A stretch of DNA of 60,120 bases, taken from assembly GCA_910587575.1 (NCBI GenBank), contig CAJULU010000021.1, forward strand, positions 1 through 60,120. Reading direction: 5' to 3'. This DNA comes from an uncultured Dorea sp. (lineage in GTDB: Bacteria; Bacillota; Clostridia; Lachnospirales; Lachnospiraceae). The notes under the pieces are model-generated. The model did not search any database, was not told the origin of the DNA, and saw nothing but the letters and a program-made list of their open reading frames with translations. Of the stretch, positions 25,992-35,127 are shown piece after piece (position 1 is the stretch's first letter; the number at the start of each line of letters is the position of its first letter). A program made the position numbers and the translations under genes.

Positions 25992-26786
25992 CTATACCGT
26001 CTGCCCCACATGGCTTGCCACGTCTCTGTTAATCTGCCGGATCAGTTCCGTCCGCATCTTCAGAACCTCAGGATCTTCAAACTGCGTTTCCCTGGTGGGA
26101 CGTCTGTCATCGGGAATCCTGCAATCATAGATAATATGACTGGGAGACTGTCCGAGCACCAGAAGCCGGTTGGCAAGCAGCATGGCCTCATCCACGTCAT
26201 GAGTAACAAAAAACACCGTCTTCTTCGGTTCTTCCTGGGCCCATAATTCCAGCACAAGATCCTGAAGCCTGGTACGGGTCACTGCATCCAGCGCACCGAA
26301 AGGCTCATCCATCAGCAGGATCGGCGGGTCAATGCTGAAAGCCTGCGCAATGGCACAGCGCTGCTTCATACCGCCGGACAGTTCCTTGGGAAGCTTCCCG
26401 AAGACCGTCTCCTCAAGCCCCACCCGCTTCAGCATATCTGCCGTGATCTGCCGAAGCTCCTGCCTGGGCTTCTCCGGGAAACGCTGCCTCAGCGCAAGCA
26501 TAATATTCTCTCCCGCCGTCATCCAGGGAAACAGCCCATAATCCTGGAACACAACGCCCCTCCTAAGGCCCGCTTTCTGTATCCTCTCTCCATCAATCGT
26601 AACTTCCCCGGTTGTCGGTTTCTCCAGGCCCGCAATCAGCCTTAGCAGCGTACTCTTCCCACAGCCCGACTGCCCCAGGACACAGACAAACTCTCCTGCC
26701 TGAATCTCCGTGTTAATATCCTGCAGAATAACCTTCCCGCCTTCTTCGTATGAAAAAGACACCTCTTTCATGACAATATTCCCCAT
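25992..26786 (-). CDS. ABC transporter ATP-binding protein (SsuB/TauB-like)
   Basis: A 264-residue ATPase with Walker A GQSGCGKST, Q-loop VVFQDYGLFPW, signature LSGGMKQR, Walker B ILLMDEPFGALD and H-loop FFVTHD. It belongs to the nitrate/sulfonate/taurine group and powers the permease downstream. First gene of the operon; GGGGG precedes the ATG. A leader of about 100 bases upstream contains TATACT but no convincing -35. Confidence 0.93.
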   Translation of the reverse strand: MGNIVMKEVSFSYEEGGKVILQDINTEIQAGEFVCVLGQSGCGKSTLLRLIAGLEKPTTGEVTIDGERIQKAGLRRGVVFQDYGLFPWMTAGENIMLALRQRFPEKPRQELRQITADMLKRVGLEETVFGKLPKELSGGMKQRCAIAQAFSIDPPILLMDEPFGALDAVTRTRLQDLVLELWAQEEPKKTVFFVTHDVDEAMLLANRLLVLGQSPSHIIYDCRIPDDRRPTRETQFEDPEVLKMRTELIRQINRDVASHVGQTV

Positions 26787-26985
26787 ATTCCCATAATCCC
26801 CCGGTTTCTATGCCTTTTGTACAAAAAATCCGTAAACATACATCAGGCAAAAATAAGACTACAAACTTTGTCCTATAAAGTATACCTGTTCCATCCCGCC
26901 TTCGTCTAATCGTTTATTCTCATATATTTGCTGTATTTATTATTTCTATCTATAATTCACCGACTGTTCAGGGCCGGATCTGACG

Positions 26986-27028
26986 CAAAAAACCGCTGCA
27001 CTCCCTCAACGGAAGTACAGCGGTTTTC
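26986..27028 (-). terminator. Terminator of the phosphofructokinase gene
   Basis: AAAACCGCTG pairs with CAGCGGTTTT around a CCGTTGAGG-type loop, then TTTTTT on the minus strand. Confidence 0.85.
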
Positions 27029-27042
27029 TTCTCTATTCTGTC

Positions 27043-28320
27043 CTATTCTGCGGTCTTTTTATTCTGTCTGTAGCTTAACTCCCTTGGAGTATACAGATGT
27101 CTCGGGATACCGTCAACCATAACCGGCGATACGTCTCCCTGAATCAGCGGCCTTACATAAGAAATGAATTCACTGGTCACATAAGTACCTTCTTCGTTCA
27201 CCCATTCCCTCGGAACCAGCTTCTCATCGTTGGCAATCTTATGCACATCCTTCACTTCTGTTCCGCACTGATACGGATCGTCTGACAGTCTCTGCAGGAC
27301 AACCATCTTGCCGGTATCTCCCTCGTCTGCCGCCTTCACAGCCGCACCGCCGACCTGGTAAGCTTCCAGAATGTCCACGCGGGAAGCCGCATGTGACGCA
27401 GAACGCTGCAGGGTACTGAGCTCAATAGCACGGGTCTTACATCCCAGTTCGCCTGCGATGAAACTTGCCAGATAAGACGCTGTTCCCGATAACTGCTTAT
27501 GTCCGAACGCATCAACAAAATCAATGTTATTGCCAAGCTCACATACATAGGTGCCGTCTTCCGTACGGATTCCTTCCGATACCGCAACTACGATAGAAGT
27601 CTTCTTCTCTAATAAATTCTTCACTCTTTCGCCAAAAGCACGAAGGTCAAAGGTGGTCTCCGGCAGATAGATCAGATCCGGGCCTTCACAGTCCTCACCC
27701 ATGGACAATGCAGCCGAACCGGTCAGCCAGCCTGCGTTCCGTCCCATAATCTCCACGATTGTAACGATTCCGTTCTCATTCTCCAGACAGAAGCTGTCGC
27801 GGATGATCTCTTTCATAGAAGTACCGATGTACTTCGCAGCGCTTCCGTATCCCGGCGTATGGTCAGTCAGTGCAAGGTCATTGTCAATGGTCTTCGGGCA
27901 TCCGATGAATCTTGTGGAAAATCCCGTGATAATTGCATAATCAGATAACTTCTTAATGGTATCCATGGAATCATTGCCGCCGATGTAGATAAATGCCTCG
28001 ATGTCCAGCTTCTCCAGAATCTCGAAAATCTTGTCATACACTTCACGATTCTCATGAATCTCCGGCAGCTTGTAACGACAGGAACCCAGGAAAGCCGCAG
28101 GCGTTCTCTTAAGCAGTTCCACATCCAGTTCTGTCTTGATATGATCTGCCAGGTCAATATAATTCTCTTCCAGCAGACCCTGTACGCCATGCAGCATACC
28201 GTATACTTTCTGTGCCCCACGGTCCTTGGCCGTACGGTAAACTCCGGCCAGACTTGAGTTGATCGCTGCTGTTGGTCCTCCGGACTGCCCTACAATAACA
28301 TTTCTCTTCATAGTCTCCAT
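27043..28320 (-). CDS. Phosphofructokinase, probably pyrophosphate-dependent
   Basis: A 425-residue PfkA-family enzyme phosphorylating fructose 6-phosphate. ATP enzymes have GGDGS and PGTIDND; here the motifs are GGNDSMDT and PKTIDND. The lysine in PKTIDND is the mark of pyrophosphate users, so PPi is the likely donor. Other landmarks are GQSGGPTAAINSS at the N-terminus and EIMGRNAGWL. The start is METMKR at 28320 or the second Met at 28311, with AAAGGA just upstream; the frame is open to 28440 but unsupported. Single gene with own terminator. PPi use would make glycolysis reversible and save ATP. Confidence 0.9.
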   Translation of the reverse strand: METMKRNVIVGQSGGPTAAINSSLAGVYRTAKDRGAQKVYGMLHGVQGLLEENYIDLADHIKTELDVELLKRTPAAFLGSCRYKLPEIHENREVYDKIFEILEKLDIEAFIYIGGNDSMDTIKKLSDYAIITGFSTRFIGCPKTIDNDLALTDHTPGYGSAAKYIGTSMKEIIRDSFCLENENGIVTIVEIMGRNAGWLTGSAALSMGEDCEGPDLIYLPETTFDLRAFGERVKNLLEKKTSIVVAVSEGIRTEDGTYVCELGNNIDFVDAFGHKQLSGTASYLASFIAGELGCKTRAIELSTLQRSASHAASRVDILEAYQVGGAAVKAADEGDTGKMVVLQRLSDDPYQCGTEVKDVHKIANDEKLVPREWVNEEGTYVTSEFISYVRPLIQGDVSPVMVDGIPRHLYTPRELSYRQNKKTAE

Positions 28321-28388
28321 ATTCCTTTCTTTCTGAAAAATTGCTGACGATATTACTAGCTTAATATATTTCGATCTGTTTGTCCATA

Positions 28389-28411
28389 AAAAAACGCAAA
28401 AGGACGCATTA
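28389..28411 (-). terminator. Terminator of the 49-residue gene
   Basis: AATGCG-TCCTTT-TGCGTT followed by TTTTT on the minus strand; the stem includes the gene's stop codon. Confidence 0.6.
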
Positions 28412-28558
28412 CTGCTGTTCTCTGACAGCATTCTGCGCAAAGATATAACCTTTCATACATCCGTTGCCCGTAACCTCGACTACTTCGCCGTCCTCAATCT
28501 CAGCTTCCATCTCACACTGGTTGCGGCAGACCTCACACGCAATCTTTCTCTTCTCCAT
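28409..28558 (-). CDS. Small cysteine protein, DUF1667 N-terminal-like
   Basis: A 49-residue gene, too short for most gene callers, with a good ribosome binding site (AAGGAGGAG, about 8 bases before ATG) and its own terminator. It reads MEKRKIACEVCRNQCEMEAE, then VTGNGCMKG, ending QQ. The CxxCxxxC...C pattern and spacing match the first about 40 residues of the DUF1667 protein at 16611-16982 (CINCPLGC ... GNTCKRG). It may bind an Fe-S cluster or zinc as a free domain. Function unknown. Confidence 0.8.
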   Translation of the reverse strand: MEKRKIACEVCRNQCEMEAEIEDGEVVEVTGNGCMKGYIFAQNAVREQQ

Positions 28559-28640
28559 CTGCGTACTCCTCCTTATGGAACTGTATCAATTCTGTCTTTT
28601 GTCTTCCCCGATCCATCTAGTTACTATCGTCACAGGTACG

Positions 28641-28677
28641 ATAAAAGTCCTCACAGAGAATCTGCAAGGACTTTTAA
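28641..28677 (-). terminator. Terminator after tRNA-Arg
   Basis: AAAAGTCCT pairs with AGGACTTTT right after the tRNA 3' end, followed by T-rich bases on the minus strand. Confidence 0.8.
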
Positions 28678-28751
28678 CGTGGGCGAGAGGATTCGAACCC
28701 CCGACCTTCTGGTCCGTAGCCAGACGCTCTATCCAGCTGAGCTACGCCCAC
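28678..28751 (-). tRNA. tRNA-Arg (anticodon ACG)
   Basis: A 74-base cloverleaf: acceptor GTGGGCG/CGCCCAC, D arm GCTC..GAGC, anticodon stem TCTGG/CCAGA with loop CTACGGA (ACG), and T arm GGGGGTTCGAATCCTC. The CCA end is not encoded. The wobble A is presumably edited to inosine by TadA. Confidence 0.96.
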
Positions 28752-28781
28752 ATAATTACCAATGTTTTTACAACGATATTT

Positions 28782-28810
28782 ATTATAGCTTACTTATCTC
28801 ATGATGTCAA
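28782..28810 (-). promoter_or_regulatory. Consensus promoter of tRNA-Arg
   Basis: Perfect sigma-A sites: TTGACA (28805-28810), 17-base spacer, TATAAT (28782-28787), about 30 bases ahead of the tRNA. Confidence 0.9.
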
Positions 28811-28853
28811 TATATTTTAAAAATTTATTTTTACTCAGTTTTACCCGGAGTGA

Positions 28854-28897
28854 CACGGTGATATCCGTACAAAATCCACTGACCGAATATCATCGTG
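28854..28897. other. Hairpin downstream of galT
   Basis: CACGGTGATAT (28854-28864) pairs with ATATCATCGTG (28887-28897) with one mismatch. There is no T-run, so it may protect the galT mRNA end rather than terminate. Confidence 0.5.
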
Positions 28898-28953
28898 CCA
28901 ACCTCACAAACTTCTATGCCCGTCTGTTACGGCAGACCCTGCAGCAAGGAATC

Positions 28954-30444
28954 CTACAGCGTCTTCACAAACCTCATAAACGCCTCACGGCCTTCCTCTG
29001 TACATTTATAGACTCCCGCATCCTCCAGCACATGGGTAAATGTAATGCCGATCTCTTCCTTCAGCACATCCATCACATTCTCCCTGGTAATGCTGTCATA
29101 TTTCCCAAGGAACCCTTCTGCCCACTCTTTATGCTTCTCAATCTTCTCATTGCTGCCGATGTCCCTGCCCTCCACAAGATAGTCTGCCAGAATCTCCATC
29201 TCTTCTTTCAGTCTGGCAGGCAGAACGGCAAGACCCATGACCTCAATCAGTCCGATATTTTCTTTCTTAATGTTATGATACTGCGCATGTGGATGATAAA
29301 CGCCCAGAGGATGCTCCTCTGTAGTAATGTTATTGCGCAAAGTCAGATCCAGTTCATAAGTATCCCCGACTTTTCTGGCAATCGGCGTAATCGTATTGTG
29401 TGGTTCTCCATCAGTCTCTGCGAAAATAAACGCCTCTTCGTCCGTGTATCCCCGCCATGCCGATAACACATGGTCTGCCAGTTCAATCAGCCGCTTCTCA
29501 TCCTTATTGCGGATACGCAGCACGGACAACGGCCATTTCACAATTCCTGCTTCCACATCCTCATATCCGGGAATCGTCACCGTTCTCTCAACCGGCGCTT
29601 TCGCCATGGCAAATGTATAGTTGCCCCCCTGGAAATGGTCATGGCTTAAGATAGAGCCGCCCACAATCGGAAGATCCGCATTGGATCCCAGGAAATAATG
29701 GGGGAACTGCTTCACAAAGTCAAACAGCTTGATAAACGCTGCCTTGTCAATCTTCATAGGCACATGCTGTCCGTTAAACACGATACAATGCTCGTTATAG
29801 TACACATACGGGGAATACTGGAAGCCCCAGCTGCTGTCATTGATGGTAACCGGAATAATCCTGTGGTTCTCCCTGGCCGGATGATTCAGACGTCCGGCAT
29901 ACCCTTCATTCTCCATACAGAGCAGACATTTCGGGTAACTGACCGCTTTCGCATTCTTCGCCGCTGCAATCGCCTTGGGATCCTTCTCCGGCTTGGAAAG
30001 GTTGATGGTGATGTCAATCTCACCATAAGGAGAATCCACCTTCCACTTCATATCCTTTTTCACACGGTAACGCCGGATATAATCGCTGTCCTGACTGAAT
30101 CTATAATAGTAATCCGTAGCCTCCTTCGGAGAAACCGCATACTTCCTGGCAAATGTCTCCTGCACCTGCGCCGGTCTTGGCATTAGGCAGTTCATTAACT
30201 TCGTGTCAAATAAGTCCCGGTAGCCGATGCTGTCCTCGATGATTCCCCGTTTTACGGCCTCATCCAGTAATTCCTTTAACACAGATTCCAGTTCTATCGT
30301 CTCCGTATCCGTTTCCACATCCTCATATCCGTCTTCATGGAACATTTCCAGCAGGAGGTTCGTTGTATAAATCCGTTCCGTTTCCGGTACCAGGCCAGTC
30401 TGAATGCCGTATTCTACCAACTTCTTGATATTCTCATTTAACAT
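28954..30444 (-). CDS. galT: UTP/UDP-glucose--hexose-1-phosphate uridylyltransferase, class 2
   Basis: A 496-residue Firmicute-type (class 2) GalT of the Leloir pathway, exchanging UMP between UDP-glucose and galactose 1-phosphate. The active-site stretch is SHDHFQGG, preceded by NADLPIVGGSIL; class 1 enzymes instead have HPHPQ. The start at 30444 follows GGAGGAGAAG. It lies 110 bases after galK in the same direction. galE is not in the window. Confidence 0.95.
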   Translation of the reverse strand: MLNENIKKLVEYGIQTGLVPETERIYTTNLLLEMFHEDGYEDVETDTETIELESVLKELLDEAVKRGIIEDSIGYRDLFDTKLMNCLMPRPAQVQETFARKYAVSPKEATDYYYRFSQDSDYIRRYRVKKDMKWKVDSPYGEIDITINLSKPEKDPKAIAAAKNAKAVSYPKCLLCMENEGYAGRLNHPARENHRIIPVTINDSSWGFQYSPYVYYNEHCIVFNGQHVPMKIDKAAFIKLFDFVKQFPHYFLGSNADLPIVGGSILSHDHFQGGNYTFAMAKAPVERTVTIPGYEDVEAGIVKWPLSVLRIRNKDEKRLIELADHVLSAWRGYTDEEAFIFAETDGEPHNTITPIARKVGDTYELDLTLRNNITTEEHPLGVYHPHAQYHNIKKENIGLIEVMGLAVLPARLKEEMEILADYLVEGRDIGSNEKIEKHKEWAEGFLGKYDSITRENVMDVLKEEIGITFTHVLEDAGVYKCTEEGREAFMRFVKTL

Positions 30445-30554
30445 CTTCTCTTCTCCTCCAATCATCTTCATAACCATATATCCACCAGCAGAATTCTGTC
30501 TGGAAGCCAGGCTTTTTCATCTATATCATTCTTCCACAACCAGCTGCCTCTGAC

Positions 30555-31721
30555 TTAAATCATACCGGCGCCGTCCCCGATCTCCACTACATAGAACTCT
30601 GCCTCATGCCCCACCTTCTCAAGATAGGTCTTTCCGATCTCGCTGATAAATGTATCCACCGCCTCATTCTTTACGATGCTGACCGTACACCCGCCAAAGC
30701 CGCCTCCGGTAATACGGGAACCCAGCACGCCCGGCATTGCCTGTGCAAGATCCACAAGAATATCTATCTCCTCACAGGAAACCTCATAATCATACCTCAG
30801 TGATTCGTGGGAAGCATTCATCAGTTTCCCGAACTGTTCCACATCCTGGTTCTTAAGGGCCTCCACTGCCCGGATTGTCCTCTGGTTCTCATAGACGGCA
30901 TGTTTTGCACGTTTCTGTCTCACCCCATCCTTGATCGCATCCTTGTGAGCCTCATACGCTTCTTCCGTCAGTTCGCCCAGAGAATCTATCTTCACCACTT
31001 CCTTCAGTTCCTTAAGGGCCGTCTCACACTCATTTCTCCTGTCATTATAAGCAGAGTCCACCAGACTGTGCTTTACCTTGCTGTTGGTAATCACAATCTT
31101 CGCATCTTCAAGAACCACCGGCGCATACTCATAGTGCAGGGTATTGGTATCCAGGAAAATCGCATGATCCTTCTTCCCCATGGCGCTTGCGAACTGATCC
31201 ATGATCCCGCAGTTGCAGCCATTGAAATGATTCTCCGAATCCTGTCCGATCAGTGCAATATCCACCATGGACACCTGGTCAAATCCAAAGGTATCCTTTA
31301 ATATCACGCCTGTCAGCACCTCCAGTGAAGCGGACGAAGAAAGTCCCGAACCATTGGGGATATTTCCATAGATCAGAATATCCATCCCGTGGGTCAGACG
31401 GTATCCCCGTTTCTCAAATGCCCACATCACACCCTTTGGGTAATTCGTCCAGTCTGCCTTCGGATCCGGCACCAGTTCGTCCAGACTGGTCTCGATGACA
31501 CCCAGCTTCTCAAAATTCGCTGAGTAGAACCGAAGCTTCCGGTCCTCCCTGTTTCTTACAATCCCGTAGGTTCCCAGTGTCAATGCACAGGGAAATACAT
31601 GACCGCCGTTGTAGTCCGTATGTTCCCCGATCAGATTCACTCGCCCCGGTGCAAAATAAGTCCGGATCTCCCCTTCTCCTTTGTACAAATTCTGAAACTG
31701 CTGAATTAATCTTTCCTTCAT
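30555..31721 (-). CDS. galK: Galactokinase
   Basis: A 388-residue GHMP kinase converting galactose to galactose 1-phosphate. Signatures are GRVNLIGEHTDYNGG (galactokinase), GLSSSASLEVLTG (ATP loop) and SRITGGGFGGCTVSI (motif 3). An ACGGAGGACA ribosome binding site precedes the ATG. First gene of galKT, divergent from an AraC-type regulator. Confidence 0.97.
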   Translation of the reverse strand: MKERLIQQFQNLYKGEGEIRTYFAPGRVNLIGEHTDYNGGHVFPCALTLGTYGIVRNREDRKLRFYSANFEKLGVIETSLDELVPDPKADWTNYPKGVMWAFEKRGYRLTHGMDILIYGNIPNGSGLSSSASLEVLTGVILKDTFGFDQVSMVDIALIGQDSENHFNGCNCGIMDQFASAMGKKDHAIFLDTNTLHYEYAPVVLEDAKIVITNSKVKHSLVDSAYNDRRNECETALKELKEVVKIDSLGELTEEAYEAHKDAIKDGVRQKRAKHAVYENQRTIRAVEALKNQDVEQFGKLMNASHESLRYDYEVSCEEIDILVDLAQAMPGVLGSRITGGGFGGCTVSIVKNEAVDTFISEIGKTYLEKVGHEAEFYVVEIGDGAGMI

Positions 31722-31853
31722 ATCTTCATGTCCTCCGTTCTTATTCGTTACTCTGTTCTACATTACCAATTCCGGATGCAGGGAATTCCCATTCCGTATC
31801 CCACCCTACGGAGCCCCGCACTGCACTTGCATATCTCCTCTTTCTGTTTTATA

Positions 31854-31905
31854 ATTATAATGAGATTAACTTCCGGATACAATAAGAATATTTGATAATA
31901 TTATC
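31854..31905. promoter_or_regulatory. galKT promoter and palindrome in the divergent region
   Basis: Minus-strand promoter TTGTAT (31877-31882), 17-base spacer, TATAAT (31854-31859). Just upstream of it lies a perfect 14-base palindrome TGATAATATTATCA (about 31892-31905), a possible regulator site shared with the rightward AraC gene. Confidence 0.6.
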
Positions 31906-31931
31906 AGTATATTGAGGAAATGAGGAATACT

Positions 31932-32828
31932 ATGCAGTTACAGACCGAGAAAGACCACAAAGAGATTAAAAAGCATGGGAACTATGAGTTTCCCGTGCAC
32001 ATCAGCCTGGAAAAAATCCAGGCCTACGAACAGAATTTCTTCCCCTGGCACTGGCACCCGGAGATTGAACTGACCTGGGTCGTGTCCGGCCAGATTGAAT
32101 ACCTTGTGAATGATAAGAAATATCTGCTGACAGACGGCGAGGGGTTGTTTTGCAACAGCAATTCTCTCCACTCCGGCTACATGGTAGACCAGAAGGACTG
32201 CAGCTATCTGTCTGTTACGTTTCACCCCAGATTCATCTACGGGTATGAGAACAGCCTGCTTCAGACCAGATATGTAGACTTTATCACCGCCAATGAAGGC
32301 TGGCATTCCCTAAAGCTTCAGAAAGACGTGGACTGGCACCAGGAGACCGTCAGACAGATCCAGGATATTTACCGTATGTCAAAGGATCCTTCGCCGGACT
32401 ATGAACTTAGGGTGCATCTGATTCTGACCGGCATCTGGCTGAACCTTTACCGGTATTACCGTTCCCTGCCAGCCAGCGAACAGCAGCCCCAGAAACATCT
32501 GGCAAGGCTGAAAGAGATTCTCTCCTATATCCAGGATCATTACACCCAGGAGATTACGCTGGATGAGATTGCAGACCATGTGAATATCTGCAAGAGCGAA
32601 TGCTGCCGTTTTTTTAAGAAGTATATGAAGATGACCATCTTCGAGTACATCCTGTTCCTGCGGATTCAGAACAGCCTCCCCCTTCTGCGGGCTGGAGAAA
32701 GCGTCACCAGGATCGCTGGCCTGACGGGCTTCTCCACCTCCGCATATTACGGGCAGATCTTTAAGCGCTACATGGGCTGTTCCCCCAGCCGCTACCGGAA
32801 AGAGCATATGGACGTGCCGGTGCGCTGA
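31932..32828 (+). CDS. AraC family transcriptional regulator
   Basis: A 298-residue regulator with an N-terminal cupin-type sensor (FFPWHWHPEIELTWVVSG, residues about 30-100) and two C-terminal AraC helix-turn-helix motifs (ITLDEIADHVNICKSECCRF and VTRIAGLTGFSTSAYYGQIF). The second ATG is preferred, with GAGGAA 6 bases upstream. Divergent from galKT, so it probably activates those genes in response to galactose or a galactoside (inferred). Confidence 0.9.
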   Translation: MQLQTEKDHKEIKKHGNYEFPVHISLEKIQAYEQNFFPWHWHPEIELTWVVSGQIEYLVNDKKYLLTDGEGLFCNSNSLHSGYMVDQKDCSYLSVTFHPRFIYGYENSLLQTRYVDFITANEGWHSLKLQKDVDWHQETVRQIQDIYRMSKDPSPDYELRVHLILTGIWLNLYRYYRSLPASEQQPQKHLARLKEILSYIQDHYTQEITLDEIADHVNICKSECCRFFKKYMKMTIFEYILFLRIQNSLPLLRAGESVTRIAGLTGFSTSAYYGQIFKRYMGCSPSRYRKEHMDVPVR

Positions 32829-32896
32829 CCAGTCCTCAGCAGCCAGACTCTGAACAGAAGTCTGCATGGGAGGCGGGGAAATATCCTTAGTTTCCA

Positions 32897-33772
32897 TTAC
32901 CCCGGCATCTCCACCTTCATCCAGGTATCATAAATGTTCCTTTTGAATGCATCTTCCTCCCCAATCTCAGGAAGATTACACCGCCACATACCGTCCCGGG
33001 CCTTTCGCAGATATCCTGTTGCCAGATCCTCCTCGGAAAAAGCAAACCTTCCTCTCTGATCCGTAAATAATTCCGGATGCATCAGATACACGGCCGCTGT
33101 CACATCCCAGTTATAGAATCCCTGAATCCCATAATCCTTCTCATTATACCCGAACCAGTAATCCGTCCGTTCTCTGATATATCTGGCTATCGGTTCTTTC
33201 CGTGGGAACAGCTCTTTTTTATATTCTTCTTTCGTAAAGAGGACTTTCAGACAGTGGTTTCCCGTAATCACGGATACCTTTTTCCCGTATTTCAGTACAT
33301 TACAGGAAGCATGCGGGTCACAGGAAAAATTGAGTTCATCCATGACCTTCTTCTCAAACACTAATGGCTCTGTAATCCCGCCCATCAGCACAATTTCCTT
33401 AATCTTTTCAAAAAAATGCACGTCTCTTTCATATGCTCCCTGCAGATTCGTAAGAGAACCTGTGGCAAGGACAGAGAGCTCTCCCGGAAACCGGTCCGCC
33501 ATCTCTGCCAGATAATCCGCAGCAGGGCTTTCATAGTCTCCCGCCCGATATCCGCCCCGCTTTACCTCAATCTCCTCTCTCCCCAGGTCTTTCAACATCC
33601 CAAGAGTCGTCTCATAGACAATATCCAGACTGCTATTCCCATAGGTTGCCGTAATTCCACAGATTTCCGCCTCTTCTTTACATCCAAGAATGTACAGAAG
33701 GGCAAGCCCGTCGTCCACATCGCAGTTCTGCACTCCGAATGTATTATCACAGTCAAATATAATATGCTTCAT
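32897..33772 (-). CDS. Nucleoside hydrolase (IunH family)
   Basis: A 291-residue inosine-uridine nucleoside N-ribohydrolase-family protein. The calcium-binding opening reads FDCDNTFGVQNCDVDDGLAL instead of the usual DxDPGxDD, keeping the acidic residues. LATGSLTNL, VLMGG and NFSCDPHASCNVL are also family marks. It would split a nucleoside into base and ribose for salvage. The altered first motif hints at a different substrate. It lies 23 bases downstream of the PD-(D/E)XK gene. Confidence 0.88.
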   Translation of the reverse strand: MKHIIFDCDNTFGVQNCDVDDGLALLYILGCKEEAEICGITATYGNSSLDIVYETTLGMLKDLGREEIEVKRGGYRAGDYESPAADYLAEMADRFPGELSVLATGSLTNLQGAYERDVHFFEKIKEIVLMGGITEPLVFEKKVMDELNFSCDPHASCNVLKYGKKVSVITGNHCLKVLFTKEEYKKELFPRKEPIARYIRERTDYWFGYNEKDYGIQGFYNWDVTAAVYLMHPELFTDQRGRFAFSEEDLATGYLRKARDGMWRCNLPEIGEEDAFKRNIYDTWMKVEMPG

Positions 33773-33795
33773 TTTGATCTGCCATCCTTTTCCTC

Positions 33796-34713
33796 TCAGA
33801 ATCCGCTCTTTACATTCTGTAAGATCATCTGTACTTTTTCAATGCTCGAATTAGATACTGCTGCAATTTCTTCCGCAGATTTTCCCTGGGCATGCAGATT
33901 CAATACATGGAATACTAACTGAATACCGGCATTTTCTCCTATCTCTCTGCCTCGCTTCTCTCCTATCTCTTCTCCAATCTTCTGCCCCTGCCTTAGCGCA
34001 CTGCTCATCTGTGTATTATAATCTTTCAACGCCTTATCCCGTTCTTCATATTCCAATCGTCTCCGCTCATCCGCACTTAATCGCTGCAGCGCTTCATATG
34101 CTTCTCCAAAATATACGCTTGTCTCTGCCATACGCTCAAACTCCTCCCTGCTTTTTCCTTTCAGGAAACGCATCCAATCCACAATGTCCTCCCCTGTCCG
34201 CACTTCCTCCGGCAGCTTCTTGAGTTCCAGAATCTGAATCTCCATCTTATCATTATAAAGCTCGCTACTCTCATCATCTCTGAAATGCAGGGTACGATAA
34301 CACTTCTCATCCTCCGGGAACCGGACAAAATCCAGAATACTGACATGGATACATTTCCCTAATTTTTTATAAGAATCCCCGTATTCTAACTGCCCGGAAA
34401 ACATCCTGCTGAGATAAAACAACGCCCTCTCATCCCAGAACTCAAAATATCTCACCTGCATCTCCAGATTGATATGTGTCCCATCTTTTAATTTTACCAC
34501 AACATCCAGAATTCCCAGTTTATCCTGGGCATTCTCTCTGCGCAGATGTGTGGGAAGAAGCATTGTCTCGCCAATCAGATCCGGTGAGACCCGCATAACA
34601 GCCGCACAGAATCCTTTCCGTACAACAGGATTTTCCATTAGTCCGGCAAAACACACATCGACGGTCGGTGACATGATAAAATCTGTCTGCGTTCCATTTT
34701 GTGTCTTAGTCAT
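33796..34713 (-). CDS. Rpn/PD-(D/E)XK nuclease family putative transposase
   Basis: A 305-residue protein of the recombination-promoting nuclease/PD-(D/E)XK transposase family (PF12784). It opens with SPTVDVCFAGLMENPVVRKGF and has the nuclease core LGILDVVVKLKDGTHINLEMQ (D...ExQ) and ERALFYLSRMFSGQL. A charged, glycine-rich stretch (GEEIGEKRGREIGENAG) and a C-terminal helix typical of the family follow. AAAGGAG precedes the ATG. The family is repeated in many gut Clostridia genomes. A decayed second copy lies near 49.2 kb. Confidence 0.9.
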   Translation of the reverse strand: MTKTQNGTQTDFIMSPTVDVCFAGLMENPVVRKGFCAAVMRVSPDLIGETMLLPTHLRRENAQDKLGILDVVVKLKDGTHINLEMQVRYFEFWDERALFYLSRMFSGQLEYGDSYKKLGKCIHVSILDFVRFPEDEKCYRTLHFRDDESSELYNDKMEIQILELKKLPEEVRTGEDIVDWMRFLKGKSREEFERMAETSVYFGEAYEALQRLSADERRRLEYEERDKALKDYNTQMSSALRQGQKIGEEIGEKRGREIGENAGIQLVFHVLNLHAQGKSAEEIAAVSNSSIEKVQMILQNVKSGF

Positions 34714-35127
34714 AAAAAGTCTCCTTTCATCTGCAGAATACTTGGATTCTCTTAGGAAGACTTTTACTGTATAGATTCATCATATCATGAAACATACGCA
34801 TAGAGAAGCAGAATTTCAAAAGAAATCATTGACGGCTGATGACAAAATCTTCCATATTAAGAATCTCATAATCTGCATACTTAAATTATTAATTGAGTAA
34901 TCCGGCGAACTGTCGGATAGAAAATAAAAGGTGAGTACCTTTTAAGATTCTTATGTAGGAAGTATACCATATAAAAAGGCAGGACGCAATGGACTTTTAC
35001 GACTCCTGCCAGAATCTTTCAGACTTCGGCTGCCTGTTTCCCCGCCGGGCAAGGCAGCCGATATTGGATATTGCCGTGACGCAAATCCAGAACGGCAACA
35101 CATATTTATTTGTAACGAAAGATATCG
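34714..35127. other. Intergenic region between the PD-(D/E)XK gene and the ABC operon
   Basis: No gene seen. It contains the PD-(D/E)XK gene's upstream region, whose TTTCATGATATGATG block is shared with the copy near 49.26 kb. It also has an AAAAGGT/ACCTTTT hairpin (about 34926-34943), the operon terminator, and two GC-rich hairpins (CGGCTGCCT/AGGCAGCCG at about 35026-35061; TTGCCGT/ACGGCAA at about 35071-35098). Confidence 0.6.
34973..35010 (-). terminator. Terminator of the 10-gene ynj-like operon
   Basis: GGCAGGA/TCCTGCC stem followed on the minus strand by TTTTTATA. Confidence 0.8.

Noticed and set aside
24041..26786. Thiamine-precursor (ThiXYZ) importer
   Set aside because: The binding protein fits the NMT1-like group, but no TPP riboswitch or thiamine genes are linked; substrate left open.
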